Positions 23,710 through 30,845 of a stretch of DNA of 31,952 nt are shown here, in pieces (position 1 is the first letter of the stretch; each line of letters opens with the position of its first letter). The stretch is taken from NCBI GenBank assembly GCA_019416065.1, contig DXYB01000025.1, positions 1 through 31,952 on the forward strand, in the 5' to 3' direction. The position numbers and the translations under genes are program-made. The stretch is from Acidaminococcus sp. GTDB taxonomy: Bacteria > Bacillota > Negativicutes > Acidaminococcales > Acidaminococcaceae. The notes below the pieces were generated by a model. It saw only the letters and a list, made by a program, of their open reading frames with translations, was not told the DNA's origin and made no database searches.

Positions 23710-25104
23710 TTAAAATGGCCCGTAGTTAATTTTAGTGGCTACAATCAACGCTATAACGCAAACTACGGATAACAATAACAGTAATGGCGTCACAAACTTC
23801 CACCATTTTTTCAACGGGATTCCGGCAATGGTGAGGAAAATTAATAGCGTTCCACTGGTAAACCAGGCAGAGTTAGTCAGCCCATCCCCAAATTGGAAAG
23901 CCAAAATCATTGTTTGCCGCGTCATGCCAACCAGATCCGCCAGGGGAATCAAAATCGGCATCAGGGCCATCGCCTTGGCAGACCCGGAAGTAATGAGGCC
24001 ATTAAAGAGGGCGATAACAATCATCACCGCAATAGGCGTTAAATATTTGGGCATGGTCATCAGCGGCTGGGAAATGCTGTTGATAATCGGATCAATAATC
24101 GCCGATTTCGTTAAGATCCACTGAATCCCCCGGGCTAAGCCGATAACCAGTGCTGGTGCCAGGCCGTCTTTGGCCCCCGCAATAATGGTATTCACTAGGT
24201 CATTGGGGGCTACCCGATTGATCAGCCCTGCGGCTACAGAGGTAAACAAGAAGCAGGCAGAAAGATCATTCATGGACCATCCCAAGGTGGATACGCCCAC
24301 AATGGAAGCAACAAACGTCACTAAGAATACCACCAGGGATAATTTTTGACGTGCGTTCATCGGATCAGCTGTCGCTTTACTATAATCAATGCGAAAATGG
24401 CTATCGTCCAGATCGGCTGTCAAAGACTCTCTCCGCCCCGTTTTTACGGCACGGGCATAGCGCAGTACATACCAGTACATAATTACATTGGAGATGATGA
24501 GTAGAATTAACCGGAACGTAAATCCGGAAAACATGGGTAACTCTGCAATTTCATCCGAAATTCCTACGGTATACACGCTGGTAGGCGAGAAGGAAAAACT
24601 AATCATATCAACCATGGCCGAGCAGGCAATCCCGGTCATTAGGTCGTAACCCAAGGCCAGGCACAACGACATGATGATAGGAATAAAAGGTACGATTTGC
24701 TCGTTCCATCCCAAAAAGCCGCCCAAACAGCCAAAAACGATCATAATGGCTACCAGAATTTTTTCAGAACCCAGCGTATCGGATTTGGTGAGAACGCTGG
24801 CCACGGCTTTATCCAGTGTTCCGGTCCGTTTATAGACCTCGATACAACCAGCCACCAGCATGACCAGAAACATCATACTGCCGCTGGATACCAGGCCATT
24901 GGGAATGGCTTGGAAAATTGCTTCCGGCCCCAAATAAACCTTTGCTACGCTGTGGAAGGAATTGGCCACAACTACGGTACGGCCGTTCAGGACCTGTCTG
25001 TCAAAGGCGCCTGGAGAGATAAAGAAAGATAATACCCAGCAAAAAATAATGACGCCGAAAACAATGACAAACGCATTAATTGAACCTGCTTTTTTCTTCC
25101 CCAT
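23710..25104 (-). CDS. YfcC family membrane transporter
   Basis: A 464-residue transporter of the YfcC family (DcuC-related superfamily) with about 12 membrane segments. Typical blocks are the N-terminal FVIVFGVIIFCWVLSFFISPGAF, GSMMFLVMLVAGC, and GCLGGFLGWNEQIVPFIPI, plus GLARGIQWILTKSAIIDPI and GLITSGSAKAMALMPILIPL in the second half. Substrates are not well defined; peptides, amino acids or dicarboxylates have been proposed for relatives. AGGAGG lies eight bases before the ATG. It sits between DUF441 and the M20 amidohydrolase, and this transporter-peptidase pairing is common, so it likely brings in the amidase substrate. Confidence 0.88.
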   Translation of the reverse strand: MGKKKAGSINAFVIVFGVIIFCWVLSFFISPGAFDRQVLNGRTVVVANSFHSVAKVYLGPEAIFQAIPNGLVSSGSMMFLVMLVAGCIEVYKRTGTLDKAVASVLTKSDTLGSEKILVAIMIVFGCLGGFLGWNEQIVPFIPIIMSLCLALGYDLMTGIACSAMVDMISFSFSPTSVYTVGISDEIAELPMFSGFTFRLILLIISNVIMYWYVLRYARAVKTGRRESLTADLDDSHFRIDYSKATADPMNARQKLSLVVFLVTFVASIVGVSTLGWSMNDLSACFLFTSVAAGLINRVAPNDLVNTIIAGAKDGLAPALVIGLARGIQWILTKSAIIDPIINSISQPLMTMPKYLTPIAVMIVIALFNGLITSGSAKAMALMPILIPLADLVGMTRQTMILAFQFGDGLTNSAWFTSGTLLIFLTIAGIPLKKWWKFVTPLLLLLSVVCVIALIVATKINYGPF

Positions 25105-25177
25105 ACGATCGTCCTCCTTACAATGCTAGTGTATGTGTACTTCTTTTCCTAGGGAATTTTCTCTACCACCACGTTCT

Positions 25178-25633
25178 TCAAGGAATAAATAGGTGCAACA
25201 GTTTCATACAAGCGTATAACATGCCGCTGGCAATCATGGGGCCCACCGGAACGCCCCGGAAAAACACAACGCCAATAATAGTCCCTATAATCAAAGATGC
25301 CACAATTTCTGGATCACGGGTCATATATTCCACACCCCAGCGGCCAAAAAGGGCTACCAATATGCCAATCAGCAGGGAAGCAATTCCCACCGGAGAGCGG
25401 AACACCGCAAGGATTTCTTTGAATCCGATCGTTCCCGTTGCCATAGGGGTAAACATAGCCGCCATAAGGAGAATAATGCCCCACTCCATCCCATGACCGC
25501 CAAAAAATAGTAACTTATCCTCCGGCAAGATAAGCTTCAGCATCATAATAAGCAATGAAGAATACGTCACTGTCAGGTTGTGGGCCAAAACGCCCACCAG
25601 CGCCAGCGCCCCTAATACTAAATAAGGTTGCAT
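25178..25633 (-). CDS. DUF441 family membrane protein (YeaL-like)
   Basis: A 151-residue membrane protein with four hydrophobic segments and the DUF441 blocks LGALALVGVLAHN, FFGGHGMEWGIILLMAAMF, GRWGVEYMTRDPE and FFRGVPVGPMIASG. Function unknown; the Gly-rich hydrophobic segments suggest a small carrier or channel. ATG 25633 follows AAGGAG at eight bases, and the longer frame to 25654 runs into the hairpin at 25654-25690. It is first in line with YfcC and the M20 amidohydrolase (73-base gap to YfcC). Confidence 0.88.
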   Translation of the reverse strand: MQPYLVLGALALVGVLAHNLTVTYSSLLIMMLKLILPEDKLLFFGGHGMEWGIILLMAAMFTPMATGTIGFKEILAVFRSPVGIASLLIGILVALFGRWGVEYMTRDPEIVASLIIGTIIGVVFFRGVPVGPMIASGMLYACMKLLHLFIP

Positions 25634-25653
25634 AGTAGAATCTCCTTCATCCA

Positions 25654-25690
25654 ATAAAATAAGGGATCTATCTCTGATCCTTTATTTTAT
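25654..25690 (-). terminator. Hairpin after cyuA, before DUF441
   Basis: ATAAAATAAGGGATC (25654-25668) pairs with GATCCTTTATTTTAT (25676-25690) with one wobble, seven-base loop. On the minus strand the stem is followed by a T-rich flank. It lies about 53 bases after cyuA and about 20 before DUF441, so it is a terminator for cyuA and possibly partial, letting some transcription enter the DUF441 genes. Confidence 0.7.
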
Positions 25691-25742
25691 CGTATTTTCT
25701 TATGGATTACAAATACAGCAACGGTTAACGGGTTTTAGCAGC

Positions 25743-27050
25743 CTATTGTGTAATGGCCTTATCTACATTCACTTGTCCGATCATTACTTTCAAAATATCA
25801 ATATCAGTCTGTTTCATGCCTTCTTTACCCAAGTATCCGATATTTTTAATGGTGGTTTCAATATCGTCCCCTACCAGACCTTCGCCCGGCTTAAACACCT
25901 GCATCCGCATGCTCATAGCATGGGCCATGAGAGCCGCATGCACAGAGGCCGCAATTTTAGCCGCGCAGCTGGGTTTTGCCCCATCGCAGACGATGCCTCC
26001 CACATTGCACAGGGTATTGGTGATGGTCATGGCGACACGCTGATAATCACCATCGGAGGCCATCCAGGTCACGGCAGCACCAGCTCCGCAAGCGGCGCTT
26101 ACCGCCCCGCAGAAGGCGGACAAGGGTCCAATATAATGCTTGATATAAATAGAAATCAAATTGCTGACCAAAAGGGCGCGCAACGTTTCTTCTTTGGTTT
26201 TCTTCCAGGCTTTGGCATAAACCAATACCGGCATGGTAACGGTGATACCCTGATTACCAGAACCAGAATTAATCACTACTGGTTTGGGACAACCGCTCAT
26301 CCGGGCATCACTGCCAGCTGCAGCAGCAGCTTCTGCCCGTTCCATGACGCTGCCCGCCCCGGTTTCCTGTATGGTGCGCCCGACTTGCGCTCCCCAGGAG
26401 TGCTCCAGGCCTTCGGTAGAAATAGCCGAATTGTATTGCCACTGCTGCTCCAGCACATCTCGTACGGTATCCAATTCCACCTGTTTAGCATAGCCCAGAA
26501 TACCCGCCAGATTCATGGCATCCCGGTTACCTTTTTGCTCAGCACTGCCGCTTGATGCTTTCTGCTCTACCAGTATCTTTCCGTCCTGCACCATTTTGGC
26601 GATATGAGTATGGGTCTGGGATAAGATTACTTGTGCGGAATGTTGTTTACCTTTTACTGTTACATCAATGTAAAGCCCCGGTACGCCTTCTGCCAGATCC
26701 ACGGTGCAAATATTTCTTTCCAGCAATTCTCGCGCAGCAACCCGATCCGCATCCGTCACAGTAGCAATGACTTCCAATACCTTATCGGCATCACCACCAC
26801 AAATCCCAAGGACTGCGGCTGCTGGAATCCCTTTCAAGCCGCCGGATTGGGGCACAGTGACACCCTTCACATTTTTGATAATATTCCCCGAACACCGGAT
26901 TTGAACCGCTTCCACGGCTTCTGGCAGTAAACTTTTGGCTTTAGCTGCCGCATACGCAATGGCAATAGGTTCCGTGCATCCCATGGCTGGGATTAATTCT
27001 TCATGCAAAATCGTAGTGTAATTTTGCATTTGTTCTTGTGTTAGTTCCAT
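25743..27050 (-). CDS. cyuA: L-cysteine desulfidase-like protein (CyuA/YhaM, UPF0597)
   Basis: A 435-residue protein, the same length as E. coli YhaM/CyuA, of the serine dehydratase alpha superfamily. Such enzymes break L-cysteine into pyruvate, ammonia and hydrogen sulfide with an iron-sulfur cluster; other members are annotated as serine dehydratases. Cys25 in MGCTEPIAIAYAAA matches the catalytic or cluster cysteine known for the archaeal enzyme, and the later block CNVGGIVCDGAKPSCAAKI supplies further cysteines. The motifs CSGNIIKNVKGVTVPQSGG and SGSGNQGITVTMPV are typical. ATG 27050 is chosen for family length and a GGTGAT site; ATG 27089 lies on the promoter. Promoter at 27085-27113, sharing its upstream element with the DAACS gene. 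Confidence 0.88.
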   Translation of the reverse strand: MELTQEQMQNYTTILHEELIPAMGCTEPIAIAYAAAKAKSLLPEAVEAVQIRCSGNIIKNVKGVTVPQSGGLKGIPAAAVLGICGGDADKVLEVIATVTDADRVAARELLERNICTVDLAEGVPGLYIDVTVKGKQHSAQVILSQTHTHIAKMVQDGKILVEQKASSGSAEQKGNRDAMNLAGILGYAKQVELDTVRDVLEQQWQYNSAISTEGLEHSWGAQVGRTIQETGAGSVMERAEAAAAAGSDARMSGCPKPVVINSGSGNQGITVTMPVLVYAKAWKKTKEETLRALLVSNLISIYIKHYIGPLSAFCGAVSAACGAGAAVTWMASDGDYQRVAMTITNTLCNVGGIVCDGAKPSCAAKIAASVHAALMAHAMSMRMQVFKPGEGLVGDDIETTIKNIGYLGKEGMKQTDIDILKVMIGQVNVDKAITQ

Positions 27051-27070
27051 AACTCCATCACCCACATTCC

Positions 27071-27080
27071 TATCTGATAG
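27071..27080. promoter_or_regulatory. CTATC-GATAG half-palindrome near cyuA transcript start
   Basis: With the C at 27070 the site reads CTATC-T-GATAG and contains CAGATA on the minus strand. It falls at the predicted transcript start of cyuA, downstream of the -10. A second CAGATAA lies upstream of the -35 (27117-27123). It may be part of an operator; a six-base match can be chance. Confidence 0.35.
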
Positions 27081-27084
27081 TCTA

Positions 27085-27113
27085 ATCATATCACTGGTAC
27101 GCTTAGCTGTAAA
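27085..27113 (-). promoter_or_regulatory. Promoter of cyuA
   Basis: On the minus strand TTTACA (27108-27113), 17-base spacer, TATGAT (27085-27090) with TGA just before it as an extended -10. The leader to ATG 27050 is roughly 28 bases. Confidence 0.75.
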
Positions 27114-27123
27114 GAATTATCTG
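27105..27123 (-). repeat. 19-nt shared promoter element, copy 1 (cyuA)
   Basis: AGCTGTAAAGAATTATCTG on the plus strand, identical to 28469-28487. It spans the -35 and the bases upstream of it in both promoters, so it is probably a regulator site and not just promoter consensus. Confidence 0.8.
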
Positions 27124-27136
27124 CTTTTTCTAGACA

Positions 27137-27176
27137 AAAAACACCCCTGCGAAAAAAACTTCGTATTCCGCAGGGG
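27137..27176 (-). terminator. Intrinsic terminator after the DAACS symporter
   Basis: CCCCTGCG (27144-27151) pairs with CGCAGGGG (27169-27176); on the minus strand TGTTTTTTG follows the stem. It lies 10 bases after the DAACS stop and just upstream of the cyuA promoter. Confidence 0.88.
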
Positions 27177-27186
27177 ATATTTTTAA

Positions 27187-28407
27187 TTAGACGATACTGT
27201 TGATATGTTCTTCCTTAATGTGATGTTTCTCTGCGAATCCTGTAAGTATCATGGTGAGTGCCCCATCTCCGGTTACGTTGCAGGCAGTACCAAAGGAATC
27301 CTGCAGGGCGAAAATCGTCAGCATAAGCGCCGTTCCGGTTTCATCAAAGCCCAGCACTCCAGTAATGAGTCCCAAAGAAGCCATTACGGTTCCCCCCGGT
27401 ACGCCGGGAGCCCCCAGTGCAAAGACACCTAGCAAGAGCGCAAAGATAATCATGTTAGAAAGCGTAGGGAAGGTCCCATATAACATTTTGGATACGGCCA
27501 TGACAAAGAAAGTTTCCGTCATAACGGATCCGCACAGATGAATATTGGCAAACAGAGGAATCCCAAAGTCCACCATATCATCCCGCAGGGGAGGTTCTGC
27601 TTTTCTTGCACATTGCAGGGCCACCGCCAGAGTAGCAGCAGAAGACATAGTGCCTACCGCTGTCAAATACGCAGGGCCATATTTTTTCAGAATGGAGAAC
27701 GCATTTTTTCCAGAATACACGCTGGCAATCCCATAGAGCAAGCCCAGCCAAATATAGTGCCCAATCATAACAACGACAATAATAATCAAGAAAATAGGCA
27801 GTTGTTTGGTAATAGTGCCTTCGTAAGCCAATCCGCAAAACGTGGTGGCAATCAAAACGGGTAGAACAGGGATCACTACTTTTTTCACGATACTAAGCAC
27901 AATGTTTTGGAATTCTTCCAGCACAGTGGTGATGGTATTGGCCCTATTCCAGGCAGCCGCCAACCCCACCAAAATAGAGAAGGTCAGTGCGGACATCACA
28001 GACATAATCTGTGGGATGGCCAGCTGGAACACCACGTCCGGCAGTTTCCGCAGTCCGTCCACCTGGGGATTGATATCCAGATGAGGAAGAATCGTAAAAC
28101 CAGCAGCCGTAGAGAAGAAGGCGGCGCCGATGGAAGAAATATAGGCAATCCCAATAGCAACTAATAACATGGTGGATGCATTACTGCCCATTCTGGTAAT
28201 AGACGGTGCAATAAAGCCTATAATAATCAGTGGCACACAGAAATTGATCAGCTGCGCAGCAATGTACTTAACCGTTACAACCACATTTAAAAGCCCCTGG
28301 GTAAGCCCATTGTCCGTGGCTGCCATACCCAGACCAAGGAGTACCCCTAAGATGACTGCAACCAATAGTCTGAACGGCAAACTGTGAAAAAACCCTTTTC
28401 CTTCCAT
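27187..28407 (-). CDS. Dicarboxylate/amino acid:cation symporter (DAACS family)
   Basis: A 406-residue secondary transporter of the glutamate/aspartate/serine symporter family. It has the eight membrane segments and both re-entrant hairpins: the Ser-rich first hairpin at GTMSSAATLA and the second at GAPGVPGGTVMASLG, with the ion- and substrate-binding helix near FGTACNVTGDGALTMI. In glutamate carriers this helix holds a DxxRT pattern; here it reads DSFGTACN, with no Arg after the Asp, which suggests a neutral substrate such as serine, threonine or cysteine instead of an acidic one. ATG 28407 (MEGKGFFHSLPFRLL) follows AGGGGG; the longer frame to 28521 covers the promoter and is rejected. Regulated together with cyuA by the shared element. 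Confidence 0.9.
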   Translation of the reverse strand: MEGKGFFHSLPFRLLVAVILGVLLGLGMAATDNGLTQGLLNVVVTVKYIAAQLINFCVPLIIIGFIAPSITRMGSNASTMLLVAIGIAYISSIGAAFFSTAAGFTILPHLDINPQVDGLRKLPDVVFQLAIPQIMSVMSALTFSILVGLAAAWNRANTITTVLEEFQNIVLSIVKKVVIPVLPVLIATTFCGLAYEGTITKQLPIFLIIIVVVMIGHYIWLGLLYGIASVYSGKNAFSILKKYGPAYLTAVGTMSSAATLAVALQCARKAEPPLRDDMVDFGIPLFANIHLCGSVMTETFFVMAVSKMLYGTFPTLSNMIIFALLLGVFALGAPGVPGGTVMASLGLITGVLGFDETGTALMLTIFALQDSFGTACNVTGDGALTMILTGFAEKHHIKEEHINSIV

Positions 28408-28448
28408 AAAACAAAAACCCCCTAGAATAAAATTAAGAATGCTATTTA

Positions 28449-28477
28449 AGCATACCACTGATATGACCAGCTGTAAA
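28449..28477 (-). promoter_or_regulatory. Promoter of the DAACS symporter
   Basis: On the minus strand TTTACA (28472-28477), 17-base spacer, TATGCT (28449-28454), about 42 bases before the start codon. Same -35 and spacing as the cyuA promoter. Confidence 0.75.
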
Positions 28478-28487
28478 GAATTATCTG
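28469..28487 (-). repeat. 19-nt shared promoter element, copy 2 (DAACS)
   Basis: Identical to 27105-27123. The sequence between -35 and -10 is also similar in the two promoters (CATATCACTGGTACG against CATACCACTGATATG on the plus strand). Confidence 0.8.
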
Positions 28488-28500
28488 GTATTTCAGATAA
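28481..28500. promoter_or_regulatory. Perfect inverted repeat upstream of DAACS -35
   Basis: TTATCTG (28481-28487), six-base centre, CAGATAA (28494-28500). It begins inside the 19-nt element and ends just after the gntR stop codon. Likely operator or activator site for the neighbouring GntR protein. Confidence 0.6.
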
Positions 28501-28510
28501 GGAATCTCCC

Positions 28511-29149
28511 TTATTTCTCAAATAAAGACCATATCTTTTTAAATTGTTTCAATTCCAGCAATAGCTGTTTCATATCATGGTTTCGTAATGCAGCTAGAAT
28601 CCGTAAATGATCAGAGCAGTCATTTTGGAAAGAAAGGGCTTCCAGTTTAGTTCCCTGCCCCCAATGGAACTGGGCATAAGCTCTGGTGAGACGTTTGTAA
28701 CAAGCATCCAGCTGCGCTTCGGCATACCGGTTCCCGCAAAAATGAATCATGCGTTTATGAAAGGCAATATTGGTTTCCCAGTGTTGCCGTGGAGGCAAAT
28801 CATCACGCATACAGTCTTCGTTCAAAATCTCCAGTTCCTTAATCTGCTCCGTCGTAAAATTCCCTGCCTGCTCTTTTAAGATACCAGATTCCACGTAGTA
28901 CCGATAAGACAACATTTCAGAAATATCGTCCAAAGTCAGGCGTGTTACTTCATACCCATAGCGGGGAATATTTCTCAAGACCGTATCCGTGCAGAGGGAA
29001 ACCAAAGCTTCCCGTACAGGGGATTTGCTGCATCCATATTTTTCCATTAGGGATTTCTCATTCAAAATACTCCCAGGCGGCAAGATCCCATCATAAATAT
29101 CTTCCAATATTTGCTGATACACGTGATGTTTTAAGTTTTCTGTTGCCAT
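28511..29149 (-). CDS. GntR-family regulator, FCD subfamily
   Basis: A 212-residue transcription factor. Residues about 5-70 are the winged helix (ILPPGSILNEKSLMEKYGCSKSPVREAL, shown here in two parts: ILPPGSILNEKSLM and GCSKSPVREALVSL), and residues about 80-205 the all-helical FCD effector domain with NIAFHKRMIHFCGNR and a later DHLRILAAL His, the usual metal ligands. FCD regulators often sense small carboxylates or amino acids. ATG 29149 is preceded by GGGGAA; the frame open to 29263 is non-conserved leader. The gene precedes the DAACS symporter with a 103-base gap holding the symporter promoter. Effector unknown. Confidence 0.9.
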   Translation of the reverse strand: MATENLKHHVYQQILEDIYDGILPPGSILNEKSLMEKYGCSKSPVREALVSLCTDTVLRNIPRYGYEVTRLTLDDISEMLSYRYYVESGILKEQAGNFTTEQIKELEILNEDCMRDDLPPRQHWETNIAFHKRMIHFCGNRYAEAQLDACYKRLTRAYAQFHWGQGTKLEALSFQNDCSDHLRILAALRNHDMKQLLLELKQFKKIWSLFEK

Positions 29150-29186
29150 ACCATTCCCCGCGCCCCTTTCTGTCTGTTTATTTTTT

Positions 29187-29195
29187 ATTGTAACA
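29187..29195 (-). promoter_or_regulatory. Extended -10 promoter of the GntR gene
   Basis: TGTTACAAT on the minus strand, about 38 bases before ATG 29149, with no good -35. A CAGATA sequence (29196-29201) directly abuts it, the same half-site as in the DAACS and cyuA promoters, hinting at autoregulation. Confidence 0.5.
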
Positions 29196-29240
29196 TATCT
29201 GCCCGCTGCTGCGGTTATTTTTTCTTTGCTGGCGATGGGC

Positions 29241-29268
29241 AAAAACCGGGTGCACACTGGCACCCGGT
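29241..29268 (-). terminator. Intrinsic terminator of metNIQ
   Basis: ACCGGGTGC (29245-29253) and GCACCCGGT (29260-29268) form a nine-pair stem with a six-base loop; TTTTT follows on the minus strand. It lies 12 bases after the metQ stop. Confidence 0.92.
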
Positions 29269-29279
29269 CTCTTTCTCAC

Positions 29280-30131
29280 TTATTTCTGCTGGCTATTAGA
29301 ATCAAACCACAACCCTTTGTTATTTTCTTTCATGTACTGGGCAAATTCCGGGGATTTGTAGGCAGCAGCAATATCTTTGGCCCACTGAGAATCCTTATCC
29401 TTATCCTGGACGACCAGTTGCAGCAGCAGATGGGGCAAAATATCTTCTTTCATGAGCGCCGTAGCTGGGTCAATTTTTGCGTTATACACGATAGCGCCAG
29501 TAATCACAATATAAGCAAAGTCTCCCCGCACTGCCGGGATATTCAGGGATTTCATTTCAGTAAATTTCAAGTGGTGGGGATTTTCCACAATATCTTGTTG
29601 GGTAACCGTTGTTAACTCTTTCTTAGGATCTAGTTTGATAAAACCAGCTTTTTGCAAAAGAGCATAGGCACGGGCCGTGTTAGAAGCATCATTAGGAACA
29701 GCAATGGTATCTCCGTCAGACACTTGTTTTAAATCGTTCTTACTACCGGCATAAATGCCTGCAGGGACGGTAGGAATCGGGGTTACGGCTGCCAGGTGCC
29801 CGTTTTGCTTTTTGTTAAAGTTTTCCATATATGCCGTATGCTGCTCTACGTTAAAGTCTACTTCCCCTTCATTCAGGGCGATATCTGCCTGGAGCAGGTC
29901 GCTCATATCCTTCCCCGTAAACTTGTATCCTTTCTTCTCCAAAATAGGTTTGACGCCCTTTTCAAAGAGATCGGAATAAGGTCCCTGGCTTTTGCTGTAC
30001 TTTAGCTCTTTTTTGCTGGATACACCGGAATCTACACTCTTATTCTCACTACCACCGCAACCAGCAAAAAGACCCATTGTCATCACCGTTGCCAGTCCTA
30101 CGACCGCCCATTTTTTCCAATTATTTTGCAT
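29280..30131 (-). CDS. metQ: Methionine-binding lipoprotein MetQ
   Basis: A 283-residue NlpA/MetQ family substrate-binding lipoprotein. The signal peptide ends in the lipobox LFAGC, so it is anchored by lipid at residue Cys25. The mature part carries the family blocks SDLLQADIALNEGEVDFNVEQH, quoted here in short as ALNEGEVDFNVEQH, plus IAVPNDASNTARAYALLQKAGFI and AVRGDFAYIVITGA. It delivers methionine, or a related amino acid, to MetNI. AGAGAGG precedes the ATG, and the gene follows metI by 48 bases. The operon order metN-metI-metQ is the standard one. Confidence 0.94.
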   Translation of the reverse strand: MQNNWKKWAVVGLATVMTMGLFAGCGGSENKSVDSGVSSKKELKYSKSQGPYSDLFEKGVKPILEKKGYKFTGKDMSDLLQADIALNEGEVDFNVEQHTAYMENFNKKQNGHLAAVTPIPTVPAGIYAGSKNDLKQVSDGDTIAVPNDASNTARAYALLQKAGFIKLDPKKELTTVTQQDIVENPHHLKFTEMKSLNIPAVRGDFAYIVITGAIVYNAKIDPATALMKEDILPHLLLQLVVQDKDKDSQWAKDIAAAYKSPEFAQYMKENNKGLWFDSNSQQK

Positions 30132-30179
30132 GCTAAAAACCTCTCTTTCTTTTTTCAGCGTATTTTCCCCGAAAGTAAA

Positions 30180-30845
30180 TTAATGGTTCCGGGTTTTAAA
30201 GGCGAAATGGTTCCCGATTGTCTGGAGTATTTGAACAAAGAGAACCAAGATCACCACGGTAAACACCATCAAGGGGGTATTCATTCGTTCATATCCATAC
30301 GTCAGTGCTAAATTTCCCACGCCCCCGGCTCCAATGGCTCCGGCCATGGCTGTCGCCCCTAAAAGGCTGATGGAACCCGTGGTCACTGACAGGATCAACG
30401 ACCCTCTGGCTTCCGGCAGAAGAAAATAACGAACAATTTCAAAATAGGACGCTCCCATGGATTGAGCCGCCTCAATGATTCCCCGGTCCACATCCAGAAA
30501 AGAATTTTCAAACAGCCTTGTCAAATAGGGTGTCACATTCATCACCAGCGGTATCAGCGCCGCGGTTGTACCAATCCTCGTCCCCACAATGGCTTTGGTA
30601 AGTGGCATCACAAGTACCATAAGAATGATAAAAGGAATACTCCGGATGACGTTAATGACCGTGTTCAAGACTGTATAGACCGCCTTATTCCGCAAAATGC
30701 CGTTACCACTGGTAAGCACCAAGATCACTGCCAAAATGATGGCCAGTACGGTCCCAATCGCTAGGGAAACAAAGAGCATATACAGTGTTTGTTCTGCGCA
30801 TAAGAGTAGTTGTTGACTGGGAACTTCTAACGCTTTTTCAAGCAT
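30180..30845 (-). CDS. metI: Methionine ABC transporter permease MetI
   Basis: A 221-residue permease with five membrane segments and the coupling motif EAAQSMGASYFEIVRYFLLPEA, characteristic of MetI (E. coli 217 residues). Other blocks are INVIRSIPFIILM near the middle and MAGAIGAGGVGNLAL close to the C-terminus. It forms the membrane channel for MetN/MetQ. The start overlaps the metN stop by eight bases and has the strong site GGAGGTG in front. Confidence 0.95.
   Translation of the reverse strand: MLEKALEVPSQQLLLCAEQTLYMLFVSLAIGTVLAIILAVILVLTSGNGILRNKAVYTVLNTVINVIRSIPFIILMVLVMPLTKAIVGTRIGTTAALIPLVMNVTPYLTRLFENSFLDVDRGIIEAAQSMGASYFEIVRYFLLPEARGSLILSVTTGSISLLGATAMAGAIGAGGVGNLALTYGYERMNTPLMVFTVVILVLFVQILQTIGNHFAFKTRNH

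Noticed and set aside
25746..26555. 269-residue open frame antisense to cyuA
   Set aside because: It mirrors a strongly conserved gene, has His/Gly/Pro-rich composition with no family features, and lacks a ribosome site.
28408..28521. N-terminal extension of the DAACS symporter
   Set aside because: It covers the promoter, the 19-nt element and the inverted repeat; MEGKGFFHS with its ribosome site is the normal N-terminus.
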